Positions 9,264 through 17,825 of a stretch of DNA of 64,000 nucleotides are shown in pieces; position 1 is the first letter of the stretch; each line of letters opens with the position of its first letter. The stretch covers positions 682,001 through 746,000 of the forward strand of contig NZ_BMFJ01000002.1 of assembly GCF_014638275.1 (NCBI RefSeq). Reading direction: 5' to 3'. The DNA comes from Primorskyibacter flagellatus. GTDB lineage: Bacteria; Pseudomonadota; Alphaproteobacteria; Rhodobacterales; Rhodobacteraceae. The position numbers were made by a program, and so were the translations under genes. Under the pieces are notes generated by a model that did not search any database, had not been told where the DNA came from, and worked only from the letters and a program-made list of their open reading frames with translations.

Positions 9264-9757
9264 GCCGCGTCCTCCTGGCCGTCCGCCGCCATGCGACGCG
9301 CCGCTTCCTGCACCGCCAGCGTGATCCCGTGATAGGCCCCGCAACGGCAGATGTTGCCACTCATCCCCTCGCGGATCCGCTCCGGGTCCTCGGCATCCAG
9401 CCCTTCGGAGATCAGCCCGGCCGCGCTCATGATCTGACCCGGCGTGCAATATCCGCACTGGAATCCGTCATGTTCGATGAAGGCTGCCTGCACCGGATGC
9501 AGCGCAGCCGCCGTGCCCAGCCCTTCGATCGTCGTCACCTCTGCCCCGTCCAACGTTGCCGCCAGCGTCAGGCAGGAATTCACCCGCCGCCCGTTCACCA
9601 GCACCGTACAGGCGCCGCACTGGCCACGGTCGCAGCCCTTCTTCGTTCCGGTCAGGTCGAGCCGCTCGCGCAGCAGGTCCAGAAGCGTCACGCGCGGATC
9701 GTCAAGCACGACGTCGCGCGCTGCCCCGTTCAGGGTCAGTGTCATCGAGAGTGGCAT
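9260..9757 (-). CDS. 2Fe-2S subunit of the molybdenum hydroxylase (PaoA-like)
   Basis: A 165-residue small subunit with two 2Fe-2S domains. The plant-ferredoxin-type cysteines are Cys42, 47, 50 and 62 (GCDRGQCGAC), and the C-terminal helical cluster uses Cys101, 104, 137 and 139 (CGYC and ICRC). The start at 9757 has a strong Shine-Dalgarno sequence (GGAAGGGGGG) just upstream. E. coli PaoA has a Tat signal that exports the complex; none is present here, so this version is probably cytoplasmic. It is the first gene of the three-subunit operon and is divergent from a TetR gene. Confidence 0.92.
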   Translation of the reverse strand: MPLSMTLTLNGAARDVVLDDPRVTLLDLLRERLDLTGTKKGCDRGQCGACTVLVNGRRVNSCLTLAATLDGAEVTTIEGLGTAAALHPVQAAFIEHDGFQCGYCTPGQIMSAAGLISEGLDAEDPERIREGMSGNICRCGAYHGITLAVQEAARRMAADGQEDAA

Positions 9758-9855
9758 GTGCCCCCCTTCCATATCTTTTCGGATGTTCCCCCGCCGCCGC
9801 GGCGGGAGACGGTTTGCAAAGGTCCGCCCGGCAGGCGCGCCGGGTCTCATTCCAA

Positions 9856-9922
9856 GATTGGCGCCCGGCTCTCGCGCCGGGAGAGTTTTTCGGATTGACG
9901 CCCGGCCCTCGCGCCGGGACGA
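9856..9922. repeat. Two tandem copies of a 30-bp palindromic repeat (period 37 bp)
   Basis: Copies at 9856-9885 and 9893-9922 share GATTGRCGCCCGGCYCTCG and then CGCCGGGA; each copy contains a CCCGGC/GCCGGG stem. A degenerate third piece (GCGCGCCGGG) precedes them near 9835. They lie in the 258-bp divergent region between the hydroxylase and tetR genes. They could be a dispersed REP-like element or regulator sites. Confidence 0.6.
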
Positions 9923-9976
9923 TGAAATTCGTATGATTGCATCCGGGCACCGATCCGGTGACCGTGACTCAGTTAT

Positions 9977-9993
9977 ACGGAGGATGCCTCCGT
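9977..9993. promoter_or_regulatory. Candidate TetR operator: ACGGAGG-ATG-CCTCCGT
   Basis: A perfect 7-bp inverted repeat with a 3-base spacer, flanked by A/T-rich TTAT on both sides, lies 22 bases before the TTG start of the tetR gene and in the region shared with the divergent molybdenum hydroxylase promoter. Size and position suit a TetR dimer. Binding is inferred. Confidence 0.6.
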
Positions 9994-10015
9994 TTATCAA
10001 GGGGGACATGCCGCC

Positions 10016-10627
10016 TTGGCGGAAACACGCGCCAGAAAACCACGCGCCGACGCCCTGAAGAACCGCGCCCTGCTAATAGACGCAGCGAAGGAAGTGCTGG
10101 GAAAAGGTGGCCCGAACGCCAGTCTCGAAGCGGTTGCGCAACGGGCGGGCGTCGGTATCGGCACGCTCTACCGCCACTTTCCGACGCGCGAGGATCTCTT
10201 CCACACCGTCTTCCGGCAGGAGATGGAGGAGCTCGCCGACATCGCCGATTCCCTGCGCGGGTCACCCGATCCGTTAGAGGCGATCCGCCACTGGCTGCAC
10301 AGCAACGTCGCCTTTGTCGAAACCAAGCGCGGGATGCTCGGCGCGCTGTCCATCGTGATGACGGACGAATCCAAGCGGACCTATGCCGACCTGTCCGGCC
10401 GCGTCACCTCTGCCGTCAACGACATCCTCGCCAGGGGCCGCGCCTCCGGGCAGATCCGCGACGGCATCACCGCCGAGGACCTGCTCCAGACCATGTACGC
10501 GCTCTGCTACGCCCGCCAGCCGGGGCCGGACTGGAAATCACAGGTGCTGCGCCTGCTCGACATCTTCGTCGACGGGCTCGCTCCGACCGCTCAGCCCACG
10601 AACGGGTCGAACCCGGCGCGCGCATAG
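10016..10627 (+). CDS. TetR/AcrR family transcriptional regulator
   Basis: A 203-residue regulator. The N-terminal helix-turn-helix (about residues 15-60) includes VAQRAGVGIGTLYRHFPTREDLF, the standard TetR recognition helix; the rest is an all-helical ligand domain (SetR/TetR_C type). No ATG or GTG occurs in frame upstream, so the start is TTG at 10016, with AGGGGG about 11 bases before it. The gene is divergent from the molybdenum hydroxylase operon, its likely target. Its 3' end overlaps the convergent GST gene by 37 bases. Confidence 0.88.
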   Translation: MAETRARKPRADALKNRALLIDAAKEVLGKGGPNASLEAVAQRAGVGIGTLYRHFPTREDLFHTVFRQEMEELADIADSLRGSPDPLEAIRHWLHSNVAFVETKRGMLGALSIVMTDESKRTYADLSGRVTSAVNDILARGRASGQIRDGITAEDLLQTMYALCYARQPGPDWKSQVLRLLDIFVDGLAPTAQPTNGSNPARA

Positions 10628-11310
10628 GCCGGGCGCGCGGTCAGCGCCGCCCACCATCCCGCGCATTTCGGCCGGCTCAGCAGGGCATCCGGCGCGATCT
10701 CCTCCTCGATCCGCCGCACGAAGGGGGCCGTGGCGATATCGGCCAGCCCATAGCGTCCGCCGATCAGCCCGTCGCCCGCGATCATCCCCTCCATCCGGTC
10801 GAGCATCGCCAGCAGGTTGCCCCGCGCCTCGTCCAGCTCCGTCTCCGTGTAGGGATTGCGGGCGGCGCGCCGCCAGGCTTCCTTGCGCTCCTCGCTCGGC
10901 ACGTTCTTCAGCATCGCCTCGAACTCCGCCTCCGACATCTTCGCCGCCTTCGCCGCCATGCCGTGCCGCCAGTTGAACCGGATCAGGTTGGTGATCAGCC
11001 CGTCGACATAGCGGATCCAGTTGCGCATCACCGCCAGATCATAGGGATCCTCCGGGCAGAGCGGAGGCTCGGGAAAGACAGCGTCGATATATTCGCACAT
11101 CACGCTGCTTTCATGCAGCGGCCGTCCGTCGTGCAGCATGCAGGGCACCACGCCAAGCGGGTTGATCTTCAGGTAAGCCTCCGAATGCTGCTCCTGCGCG
11201 GACAGGTCGATCACATGCCCCTCATAGGCGATCCCCTTCTCCTCCAGACACAGCCGCACCCGGCGCGAGGCGCTGGACTTCGGCGAATGATACAGGACGA
11301 TCCCCATCAT
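10591..11310 (-). CDS. Glutathione S-transferase family protein
   Basis: A 239-residue protein with an N-terminal thioredoxin-like domain (IVLYHSPKSSASRRVRLCLEEKG, then PLGVVPCML with the cis-Pro and HESSVMCEYID binding the gamma-glutamyl part of glutathione) and a C-terminal helical domain. It starts with overlapping ATGATG at 11310, inside the stop of the enoyl-CoA hydratase, so it is the last gene of a quinone reductase-hydratase-GST operon. A GST next to CoA-ester enzymes suggests isomerisation or removal of a reactive intermediate. The substrate is unknown. Confidence 0.88.
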   Translation of the reverse strand: MMGIVLYHSPKSSASRRVRLCLEEKGIAYEGHVIDLSAQEQHSEAYLKINPLGVVPCMLHDGRPLHESSVMCEYIDAVFPEPPLCPEDPYDLAVMRNWIRYVDGLITNLIRFNWRHGMAAKAAKMSEAEFEAMLKNVPSEERKEAWRRAARNPYTETELDEARGNLLAMLDRMEGMIAGDGLIGGRYGLADIATAPFVRRIEEEIAPDALLSRPKCAGWWAALTARPAYARAGFDPFVG

Positions 11311-12116
11311 CTGCCCTCGAACACGGGCGCGCGTTTCTCGCGGAAGGCATCCCGGCCCTCCCGGAAATCGCGGCTGTTGCGGCATTCCAGACCGATCGCG
11401 GCGATCCGCTCCGGGTCCCGCGCGCTCTCGTCCCGCAGCAGGTCCGCCACCGTCTCCTTCGTCGCCCGGACCGACAGGGGCGCGTTCCCGGCGATCACCC
11501 GGGCCATCTCCATCGCCGCGGGCCAAAGCGCGTCTTCCGCATAGACATGTTCCACCAGCCCCCAGACCAGCGCCGTCTGCGCATCCACCCGGTCACCCAC
11601 GTAGAGGATCCGCTTGGTCCGTGCCGGCCCGACAGTCTCTACAAGGCCCCTTAGACCCTGATCTCCGTAGGACAGCCCCAGCTTCGCCGCCGGCACGCCA
11701 AAGGTCGAATCCTCCGACGCCAGCCGGAAGTCGCAGTTCAGCGCGGTCATCAGACCACCACCGATGCAGAAACCTTTGATCACTGCGATCGTCGGGATCG
11801 GGCAGGCCGCCAGCACCCTCTGCCGGTCGACGAAATCCGTCCCCGTCGGCCGCGGCCCCTCGAACCCGCCAAGGTCCGCGCCCGAAATGAAGGCGCGGCC
11901 CCCGGTCCCGGTGAACAGCAGCACCCGCGCGCCCTCCGCCACCGCCGCCTCAAGCGCGGCGACCATCCCGGCGGTGGCCTTTTCGTCCAGCGCGTTGCGC
12001 TTCTCGGGGATCTGGATCGCCAGAACGGCGATGCGATCGGCCAGGGAATAGCCGACACGGCCATCGCCAAAGCTCCGGTCCGGGGTCCAGCCGGGGGGGA
12101 ATGCGGTTTCGCTCAT
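11307..12116 (-). CDS. Enoyl-CoA hydratase/isomerase family protein
   Basis: A 269-residue crotonase-fold protein. Oxyanion-hole segments are visible in RAFISGADLGGF and FCIGGGLMTALNCDFRLAS. The C-terminus ends FREKRAPVFEGR, a typical ending for the family. The ATG at 12116 is preferred because GGAGAG sits 4 bases before it; an in-frame ATG at 12128 overlaps the stop of the quinone oxidoreductase and has no Shine-Dalgarno. It hydrates enoyl-CoA or catalyses a related crotonase reaction. This family is too broad to name the substrate. Confidence 0.88.
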   Translation of the reverse strand: MSETAFPPGWTPDRSFGDGRVGYSLADRIAVLAIQIPEKRNALDEKATAGMVAALEAAVAEGARVLLFTGTGGRAFISGADLGGFEGPRPTGTDFVDRQRVLAACPIPTIAVIKGFCIGGGLMTALNCDFRLASEDSTFGVPAAKLGLSYGDQGLRGLVETVGPARTKRILYVGDRVDAQTALVWGLVEHVYAEDALWPAAMEMARVIAGNAPLSVRATKETVADLLRDESARDPERIAAIGLECRNSRDFREGRDAFREKRAPVFEGR

Positions 12117-12127
12117 CAGGCTCTCCA

Positions 12128-13105
12128 TCAGGGTTTGAGGACGATCGGCGCGGTGGTCTCGCGCCCTTCCAGACGCCGGTGCGCCTCTGCCGCCTCGGCC
12201 AGCGGCAGCACCGCTCCGATCGGCGTGTCGATGTCGTCGGAGGTGAGCGCGGCAAAGGTCGCCACCGCCGCCGCCCGCGCCTCCTCCGGATCGGCGATCC
12301 AGCTGCGCAGGGTCGGGCGGGTCACGATGATCGATTTGGAATGCAGCAGCTGCAGGTCGAACTCCCCCACGTTGCCCGACGCCGTGCCATAGCTGATGAC
12401 CATCCCGCGCGGCCGGATGCAGTCCAGCGACTTGCGGAAGGCCGCCTTGCCGATCCCGTCATAAATCACTTCCGCCCCGACACCGCCGGTCAGCTCCATG
12501 ACCTGCGGGGCGAAATCCCCGGCGCTGTAGTCGATCGTGGACTCATATCCGAAGGTCTTCGCCAGCGCGGCCTTCTCCGGCGACCCGACCGTCCCGATCA
12601 TCCGTGCGCCAAGCGCCTTTCCCCATTGTCCCAGCAACAGCCCCATGCCGCCCGCCGCCGCATGCACCACCGCCACTTTGCCCGGCCCAAGCGGATAAAG
12701 CCGCCGGACCAGATACTCCGCCGTCAGCCCGCGCAGCAGGTAGCCCCCCGCGACCTCGTCGCTCAGCGCATCCGGTAAAGGAAACAGCCGCGCCGCCGGC
12801 ACCAGCGTATGCCCGGCGTAGGAATTCCCCCCGATGTATCCGACCCGCGTCCCGGCCCCCGGACCGTCCGCGCCGGGCGTTTCGACCACGCCGACCGCCA
12901 TATGGCCCATGGTGACCGGAAACGGCTTGGCCGAATGCGGCCCGCCGTGGTCGCCCTCGCGCTCGTAGATGTCGGCGTAGTTCACCCCGATGGCCGTGTT
13001 GCGCACCAGTGCTTCGCCCGGTCCGGGGGCGGGAATCTCCACCTCGTCGAGACTCAGAACCTCGGGCCCGCCATGGGCGTGGATACGAATTGCTTGTGTT
13101 TTCAA
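12128..13105 (-). CDS. Zinc-independent quinone oxidoreductase (MDR superfamily, QOR type)
   Basis: A 325-residue NADPH:quinone reductase-like protein. It has a GroES-like N-terminal domain (GPGEALVRNTAIGVNYADIYEREG) and a Rossmann domain with AAAGGMGLLLGQWGKALGARMIG at about residues 148-170. The zinc-binding cysteines of alcohol dehydrogenases are absent. The start is TTG at 13105 with a strong GGGAGGA six bases upstream. It leads a three-gene minus-strand operon (QOR, enoyl-CoA hydratase, GST) and is divergent from a GntR regulator. Confidence 0.88.
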   Translation of the reverse strand: MKTQAIRIHAHGGPEVLSLDEVEIPAPGPGEALVRNTAIGVNYADIYEREGDHGGPHSAKPFPVTMGHMAVGVVETPGADGPGAGTRVGYIGGNSYAGHTLVPAARLFPLPDALSDEVAGGYLLRGLTAEYLVRRLYPLGPGKVAVVHAAAGGMGLLLGQWGKALGARMIGTVGSPEKAALAKTFGYESTIDYSAGDFAPQVMELTGGVGAEVIYDGIGKAAFRKSLDCIRPRGMVISYGTASGNVGEFDLQLLHSKSIIVTRPTLRSWIADPEEARAAAVATFAALTSDDIDTPIGAVLPLAEAAEAHRRLEGRETTAPIVLKP

Positions 13106-13181
13106 AGTCTTCCTCCCGGGCGTCTCCGTCCGCGCCCGACAAAACCATAGAATCCATTAATGTTCATTTACAAGGTCTTTA

Positions 13182-13189
13182 CGTATACG
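13182..13189. promoter_or_regulatory. Candidate GntR operator core (CGTATACG)
   Basis: A perfect 8-bp palindrome in the 123-bp A/T-rich divergent region between the quinone reductase and gntR genes, 40 bases before the gntR start. FadR-subfamily (FCD) regulators commonly bind TNGTNNNACNA- or GTATAC-like palindromes. The match is short, so this is only a candidate. Confidence 0.35.
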
Positions 13190-13228
13190 CAGAATCGCGT
13201 AATGAATACATAAAGTGAGGAGGCGAAA

Positions 13229-13897
13229 GTGGCCAAGGCAAGCGATACCGTCCGGGTGCGTCTGGAACGCGAGATCAGTTCCGGAGAGCTGCGCCCCGGC
13301 GATTCCATCGACGAAAAGTCACTTGCCGAACGCTTCGCCATCTCCCGCACCCCCGCGCGGGAGGCGATCATGCAGCTTGCCGCCTCCGGCCTCGTCGAAA
13401 TCCGCCCGCGACACGGCGCCGTGGTGCTTGGCCTTTCGGCGGACGAGGCCGTCGCGATGATGGAGACCCTCGCCCTGCTGGAAGCCGAGGCCGCCGCACT
13501 TGCCGCGCAACGCATGCCCGAGGACGAGGTCGCGAAAATGATCGCGATCTACGAGGAGAGCCGCGACAGCGCCACCCTGCTCGATACCGCGACCTACATC
13601 CGGCTCAACACCCGCTTTCACCGCACGATCTATGACGGGGCGCGAAACGAATACCTGAACCGGCTGATCCGACAGACCCGCAAGCGGATGGAGTTCTATC
13701 ACTCCTCGAGCCTCAACCAGAAATCGCGGCTGGAACGGTCCTGGCACGAACACGGCCGCGTGGTCGAAGCGATCCGCAATGCCGATGTCGACGCCGCGCG
13801 CGAAACCATGCGCGACCACATCCTGTCCGGCGGGCGGGTCTATGCCGACCTCGTCGCCGCGCTCAGGACAACCGGGCGGACGAAGGAGGAGACCTGA
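13229..13897 (+). CDS. GntR family transcriptional regulator, FCD (FadR) subfamily
   Basis: A 222-residue regulator. The N-terminal winged helix spans about residues 8-70 (SLAERFAISRTPAREAIMQLAASGLVEI), and the C-terminal FCD ligand domain has metal-binding-type residues in LNTRFHRTIYDGA and the later SWHEHGRVVEAI / MRDHI. The start is GTG at 13229 with GAGGAGG upstream. It lies 71 bases ahead of the ABC importer genes on the same strand and is divergent from the quinone reductase operon. It probably senses an organic acid and controls one or both. Confidence 0.92.
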   Translation: MAKASDTVRVRLEREISSGELRPGDSIDEKSLAERFAISRTPAREAIMQLAASGLVEIRPRHGAVVLGLSADEAVAMMETLALLEAEAAALAAQRMPEDEVAKMIAIYEESRDSATLLDTATYIRLNTRFHRTIYDGARNEYLNRLIRQTRKRMEFYHSSSLNQKSRLERSWHEHGRVVEAIRNADVDAARETMRDHILSGGRVYADLVAALRTTGRTKEET

Positions 13898-13968
13898 CAC
13901 CCGCACCACAGCACTCCCCGCCACACGGGCAGGGGCAATAAGCATCATCTAGGGAGGAGACCCAGACC

Positions 13969-15012
13969 ATGAAACGCAGAACGTTTCTGATGACCACAGC
14001 AGCCGCGGCCGCGCTGCTGCCGCTCGCGGCCAATGCCGCCAGCCACATGGACGAAAAGATCGCCCCGCTTTACGAGGCCGCGAAGCCCGAAGGCGAAATC
14101 ACCTGGTACGTTGTCCCGATGGACAGCGAGACCGCCGAACGTGTCGGCCAGAAGTTCACGGAGCTCTATCCGGGCATCAAGGTGAACGTCGTCCGCTCCA
14201 CCGCGACGGTGGCCTTCCAGAAGCTGAACCAGGACATCGACTCCGGCGTGGCGAACTGCGACGTGCTGACCACCTCGAACGTGGCCCATGCCGAAGACCT
14301 GAAGTCCCGCGACCTGCTGCTGAAATATGCCCCGATGCGCAAGGGCGAGGCCCTGGCAGCCTTCCAGGGTGCCGATCCGGACGATTTCTACCACATCACC
14401 ACCGCCGGCCCCATGGGCATCGTCTACAACACCGACCTCGTCTCCGAAGCCGAGGCGCCGAAGAACTGGCCCGACCTGCTCGACCCGAAGTGGAAGGGCA
14501 AGCTGGCGATCGGCCACCCCGGCTTCTCCGGCTACGTCGGCATCTGGGCGGTGAAGATGGAGGAACTCTACGGCTGGGACTACTTCGACAAGCTGCTTGA
14601 GCAGGACCCCTACATCGGCCGCTCCTCCATCGACGTGGTGACCACCACCGCCGCCGGGGAAACCGCCGTCGGCGCGGGCCCGATGACCTCCGCCCTGATC
14701 TCTGCCGAAAAGGGCAACCCGATGGCCACCATCGTGCCGACCGACGGCATGGTCATCATCACCTCGCCCTCCTGCATCCTGAAGAACGCCCCGCACCCCG
14801 AGGCGGCCAAGCTCTTCATGGAATTCCTGCTCGGCAAGGAGATCGCGGAACTGACGGTCGACCAGTTCTCCACCCCGATCCGCGGCGACGTGACCCCGCG
14901 CGAAGGCGTGGCGCCGCTGACCGAAGACAACGTCATCACCGCCACCAAGGAACAGATCATCGACGGTGTGTCAGTCACCGCCGAGAAGTTCCGCGACACC
15001 TTCGGCATCTGA
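13969..15012 (+). CDS. ABC transporter substrate-binding protein, Fe(3+)-type (family 1), exported by Tat or Sec
   Basis: A 347-residue periplasmic binding protein. The N-terminus MKRRTFLMTTAAAAALLPLAANA has twin arginines (RRTFLM) and a hydrophobic core ending in an A-x-A cleavage site near residue 24, so a Tat signal peptide is likely. The mature part resembles AfuA/FbpA-type iron binding proteins (ITWYVVPMDSETAERVG, GPMGIVYNTDLV). Such proteins also bind phosphonates, thiamine or carboxylates. AGGGAGGAG precedes the start. Co-transcription with acyl-CoA enzymes favours an organic ligand over iron. Confidence 0.88.
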   Translation: MKRRTFLMTTAAAAALLPLAANAASHMDEKIAPLYEAAKPEGEITWYVVPMDSETAERVGQKFTELYPGIKVNVVRSTATVAFQKLNQDIDSGVANCDVLTTSNVAHAEDLKSRDLLLKYAPMRKGEALAAFQGADPDDFYHITTAGPMGIVYNTDLVSEAEAPKNWPDLLDPKWKGKLAIGHPGFSGYVGIWAVKMEELYGWDYFDKLLEQDPYIGRSSIDVVTTTAAGETAVGAGPMTSALISAEKGNPMATIVPTDGMVIITSPSCILKNAPHPEAAKLFMEFLLGKEIAELTVDQFSTPIRGDVTPREGVAPLTEDNVITATKEQIIDGVSVTAEKFRDTFGI

Positions 15013-16733
15013 TGACCGAACAGGCGACAACCATTCCGGGGGAGCGCACCAGGCGGCGCGCCCCCCGTTTCGACTGGACCTTCGTGGTCTTTGCCCTGCT
15101 GGCCCTGCTGCTGGTGGTCCTTGTGGTCAGCCCCCTGTCGCGGCTGGTCATCGAAAGCTTTACCCATCCGAAGGAAGGCGGCTTCACGCTGCAGAACTTC
15201 GTCGATGTCTTCACCCGCCAGCGTTACCTGACCGCCTACTGGCACACGCTCCAGCTGGCCGGGGTCACCGTGGCGATGTCGGTCTTCATGGCCCTGCCCA
15301 TGGCCTTTGCCGTGTCGCGCACAGACACGCCGGGCCGCGGCATGATGTTCTTCGCCGTGCTCGGCGCCTTCATCATTCCCCCCTTCCTCGGCGCGATCGG
15401 ATGGATCCTGCTGGCCGGTCCGAACGCGGGCTGGATCAACCGCCTGTGGGAAGGCCTGACGGGATACGAGGAACCGCTGGTCAACATCTTCTCCATGTGG
15501 GGCCTGGCCTTCGTCATCGCCCTGAACGTGTTTCCGCTGATCTTCATCTTCGCCACCTCCGCCTTCGACCTCATCTCGTCCGAGATGGAGGAAGCCGCGG
15601 CGATCCACGGCGCAGGTCCCCTGCGCACCACATGGCTCATCACCCTGCCACTGGCCCTGCCCGCGGTTCTGGGCGCCTGCATGCTGGTCTTCCTCGAAAC
15701 CATCGCGCTCTACGGTACCCCGGCGCTCATCGCCATTCCCGCCCGCTTCAACGTGGCGACGACGCAGCTCACAACCTTCTTCGAATACCCGGCGCGCATC
15801 GAACTCGCGATGGCCTTCTCCGTCCCGCTGGTGCTTGTCACCATCGTCCTGCTCGCCGCACAGCGCCTGATGCTGCGCGGGGGCACGGTGGCCGTTTCGG
15901 GCAAGGGCGGCGCACGCGAACCGATGAAGATCGGCCGCTGGCGCTATGTCCTGCTGGCCCACGGCATCCTGGTGATGCTGCTGGCGGTGGTCCTGCCCGC
16001 CGTGATCCTGGTCACGACCTCCTTCTCCGTCGCCTGGGCGAAACCCTTCACCTTCGACAACATGACGCTGCAGAACTTCCACGAGATCCTGTTCGAACAG
16101 CAGACGGTGCGCGACGCGATCTGGAACACCTACAAGGTGGCCTTCTCGGGCGCGACGATCTGCACGGTTCTGGGCTTCATGATTGCCTACATGGTGATCC
16201 GCAAGATGGTGCCTATGGCGTCGATCCTCGCCTTCCTCACCGTGTCGCCGGTCGCCGTGCCCGGCATCGTGCTGGCGATTTGCTTCTACGCCGCCTACGC
16301 GGGCCCGCCGCTGTCGATGTACGGCTCGTCGTTGCTGCTGATCGTCGCCTTCGTCACCCGTTTCCTGCCGATCGCCTTCGTCTCGCTCTCCTCCGGGGTC
16401 CGCTCCATGAACCCCGAACTCGAGGAAGCCGTCCGCATCCACGGAGGAGGCCGCTTCCGCGCCCTCACCGAAGTGGTCGCGCCGGTGCTGAAGAAGAACC
16501 TGCTCGGCGTCTGGATCCTCGTTTTCGTGATCTGTTCGCGCGAACTCTCGACGGCGATCTTCCTGTCCTCCCACAACAACCGCGTGATCTCGATCCTCAC
16601 GCTCGATCTGAGCGAACAGGGCGAATACGAGAATCTGGCCGCCATGGGCGTGCTGCTGCTGGTCATCACCACTGCGGTGGTCGCCATCGGCATGCGCTTC
16701 CTCGGCCGTGACTTCATGCTGCGAAGGAACTGA
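15012..16733 (+). CDS. ABC transporter permease, two fused membrane domains (AfuB/FbpB type)
   Basis: A 573-residue inner-membrane protein made of two homologous permease halves, about 12 transmembrane segments, as in iron-type importers. Each half has an EAA loop that contacts the ATPase: EEAAAIHGAGPLRT near residues 195-208 and EEAVRIHGGGRFRA near 470-483. A charged, basic N-terminus (ERTRRRAPR) precedes the first membrane segment. It overlaps the binding-protein stop by one base and the ATPase begins 3 bases after it, so all three importer parts are translated together. Confidence 0.92.
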   Translation: MTEQATTIPGERTRRRAPRFDWTFVVFALLALLLVVLVVSPLSRLVIESFTHPKEGGFTLQNFVDVFTRQRYLTAYWHTLQLAGVTVAMSVFMALPMAFAVSRTDTPGRGMMFFAVLGAFIIPPFLGAIGWILLAGPNAGWINRLWEGLTGYEEPLVNIFSMWGLAFVIALNVFPLIFIFATSAFDLISSEMEEAAAIHGAGPLRTTWLITLPLALPAVLGACMLVFLETIALYGTPALIAIPARFNVATTQLTTFFEYPARIELAMAFSVPLVLVTIVLLAAQRLMLRGGTVAVSGKGGAREPMKIGRWRYVLLAHGILVMLLAVVLPAVILVTTSFSVAWAKPFTFDNMTLQNFHEILFEQQTVRDAIWNTYKVAFSGATICTVLGFMIAYMVIRKMVPMASILAFLTVSPVAVPGIVLAICFYAAYAGPPLSMYGSSLLLIVAFVTRFLPIAFVSLSSGVRSMNPELEEAVRIHGGGRFRALTEVVAPVLKKNLLGVWILVFVICSRELSTAIFLSSHNNRVISILTLDLSEQGEYENLAAMGVLLLVITTAVVAIGMRFLGRDFMLRRN

Positions 16734-16736
16734 CAC

Positions 16737-17825
16737 ATGACGACCCTGCAACTCCGCGGGCTGACCAAAGCCTATGGCGCGTTCAAGGCGGTCGACGACC
16801 TGTCCCTGACCCTGCGCGACGGCGAATTCCTGTCCCTGCTCGGCCCCTCGGGCTGCGGCAAGACGACGACGCTGCGCATGATCGCGGGCTTCATCACCCC
16901 GACCGAAGGAACCATCCTGCTGGACGGAGAGGAGATCTCCTCCCCCTCCGGCGTGGTCCCGCCCGAACGCCGCCAGATGTCGATGATCTTCCAGAGCTAT
17001 GCGATCTGGCCCAACATGACCGTCGCCCAGAACGTCGGCTTCGGGCTCAGGATGAAGAAGCTCCCCAAGGACGAAATCGCCCGCCAGACGGCCGAGGTGC
17101 TGCGCGTCGTGCAACTGGATCACCTCGCCGGGCGCTATCCGGCGGAACTCTCGGGCGGCCAGCAGCAGCGCGTCGCGCTCGCCCGTGCCGTGGCGCTCCA
17201 GCCCAAGGTGATGCTGCTGGACGAACCGCTCTCAAACCTCGACGCCAACCTGCGAGAGGACATGCGGAGCGAGATCAAGCGCATGCACACCGAATTCGGC
17301 ATCACCACCGTCTACGTCACCCACGATCAGGCCGAGGCGATGGCGATCTCCGACCGCATCGCCGTCATCAATGCCGGACGTATCGAACAGCTGGACACGC
17401 CGCACCGGCTCTATTCCCGGCCGACGACCCGCTTTGCCGCCGAATTCATCGGCCGCACCAACCTGCTCGAAGGCCGCCGCCAGTCCGGCCGCATGGTGTT
17501 CGACGGGTTCGACGTTCCCAGTTCGGGCGGGGCGGACGGGGCGCTTCTGGCCTCAGTCAGGCCCCAGAACCTGCGGCTCCTCCCGCGCCGCGACGGGGCT
17601 GTTCCGTCCGAACCCGGCATGCTGTTCCTGCCCGGCCGCGTCACCGAACGCATCTTCCTGGGCGAAAGGTGGGACTACGGCCTGACCCTGGCCTCCGGCA
17701 CCGGCCTGCGCGCCGCCGGCCCGCCCGAGGAGGACTTTGCGACCGGGTCCGAGGTCTGGATCGCCGTCCCCGAAGCGGCCATCATCCCGGTGGAGGATGA
17801 ACCGATGCGCGAGGCCGCCGAATGA
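16737..17825 (+). CDS. ABC transporter ATP-binding protein (iron/spermidine-type, with C-terminal TOBE domain)
   Basis: A 362-residue ATPase. It has Walker A GPSGCGKTT (residues 36-44), the signature LSGGQQQRVALARA, Walker B VMLLDEPLSNLD and the switch His in VYVTHDQAEAM. The segment after about residue 240 is a TOBE-type regulatory domain. It powers the importer encoded by the two genes upstream. It overlaps the CoA-transferase by 4 bases (17822-17825), linking import directly to CoA activation of the imported compound. Confidence 0.93.
   Translation: MTTLQLRGLTKAYGAFKAVDDLSLTLRDGEFLSLLGPSGCGKTTTLRMIAGFITPTEGTILLDGEEISSPSGVVPPERRQMSMIFQSYAIWPNMTVAQNVGFGLRMKKLPKDEIARQTAEVLRVVQLDHLAGRYPAELSGGQQQRVALARAVALQPKVMLLDEPLSNLDANLREDMRSEIKRMHTEFGITTVYVTHDQAEAMAISDRIAVINAGRIEQLDTPHRLYSRPTTRFAAEFIGRTNLLEGRRQSGRMVFDGFDVPSSGGADGALLASVRPQNLRLLPRRDGAVPSEPGMLFLPGRVTERIFLGERWDYGLTLASGTGLRAAGPPEEDFATGSEVWIAVPEAAIIPVEDEPMREAAE

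Noticed and set aside
14610..17123. Minus-strand frame of 837 codons opposite the ABC importer genes
   Set aside because: It is antisense to three clearly recognisable transporter genes and shows only His/Gly/Asp-rich low-complexity sequence.
16737..17825. Ferric iron importer annotation for the ABC system
   Set aside because: Family resemblance only; operon context with CoA-transferase and hydratase favours an organic substrate, so iron was not asserted.
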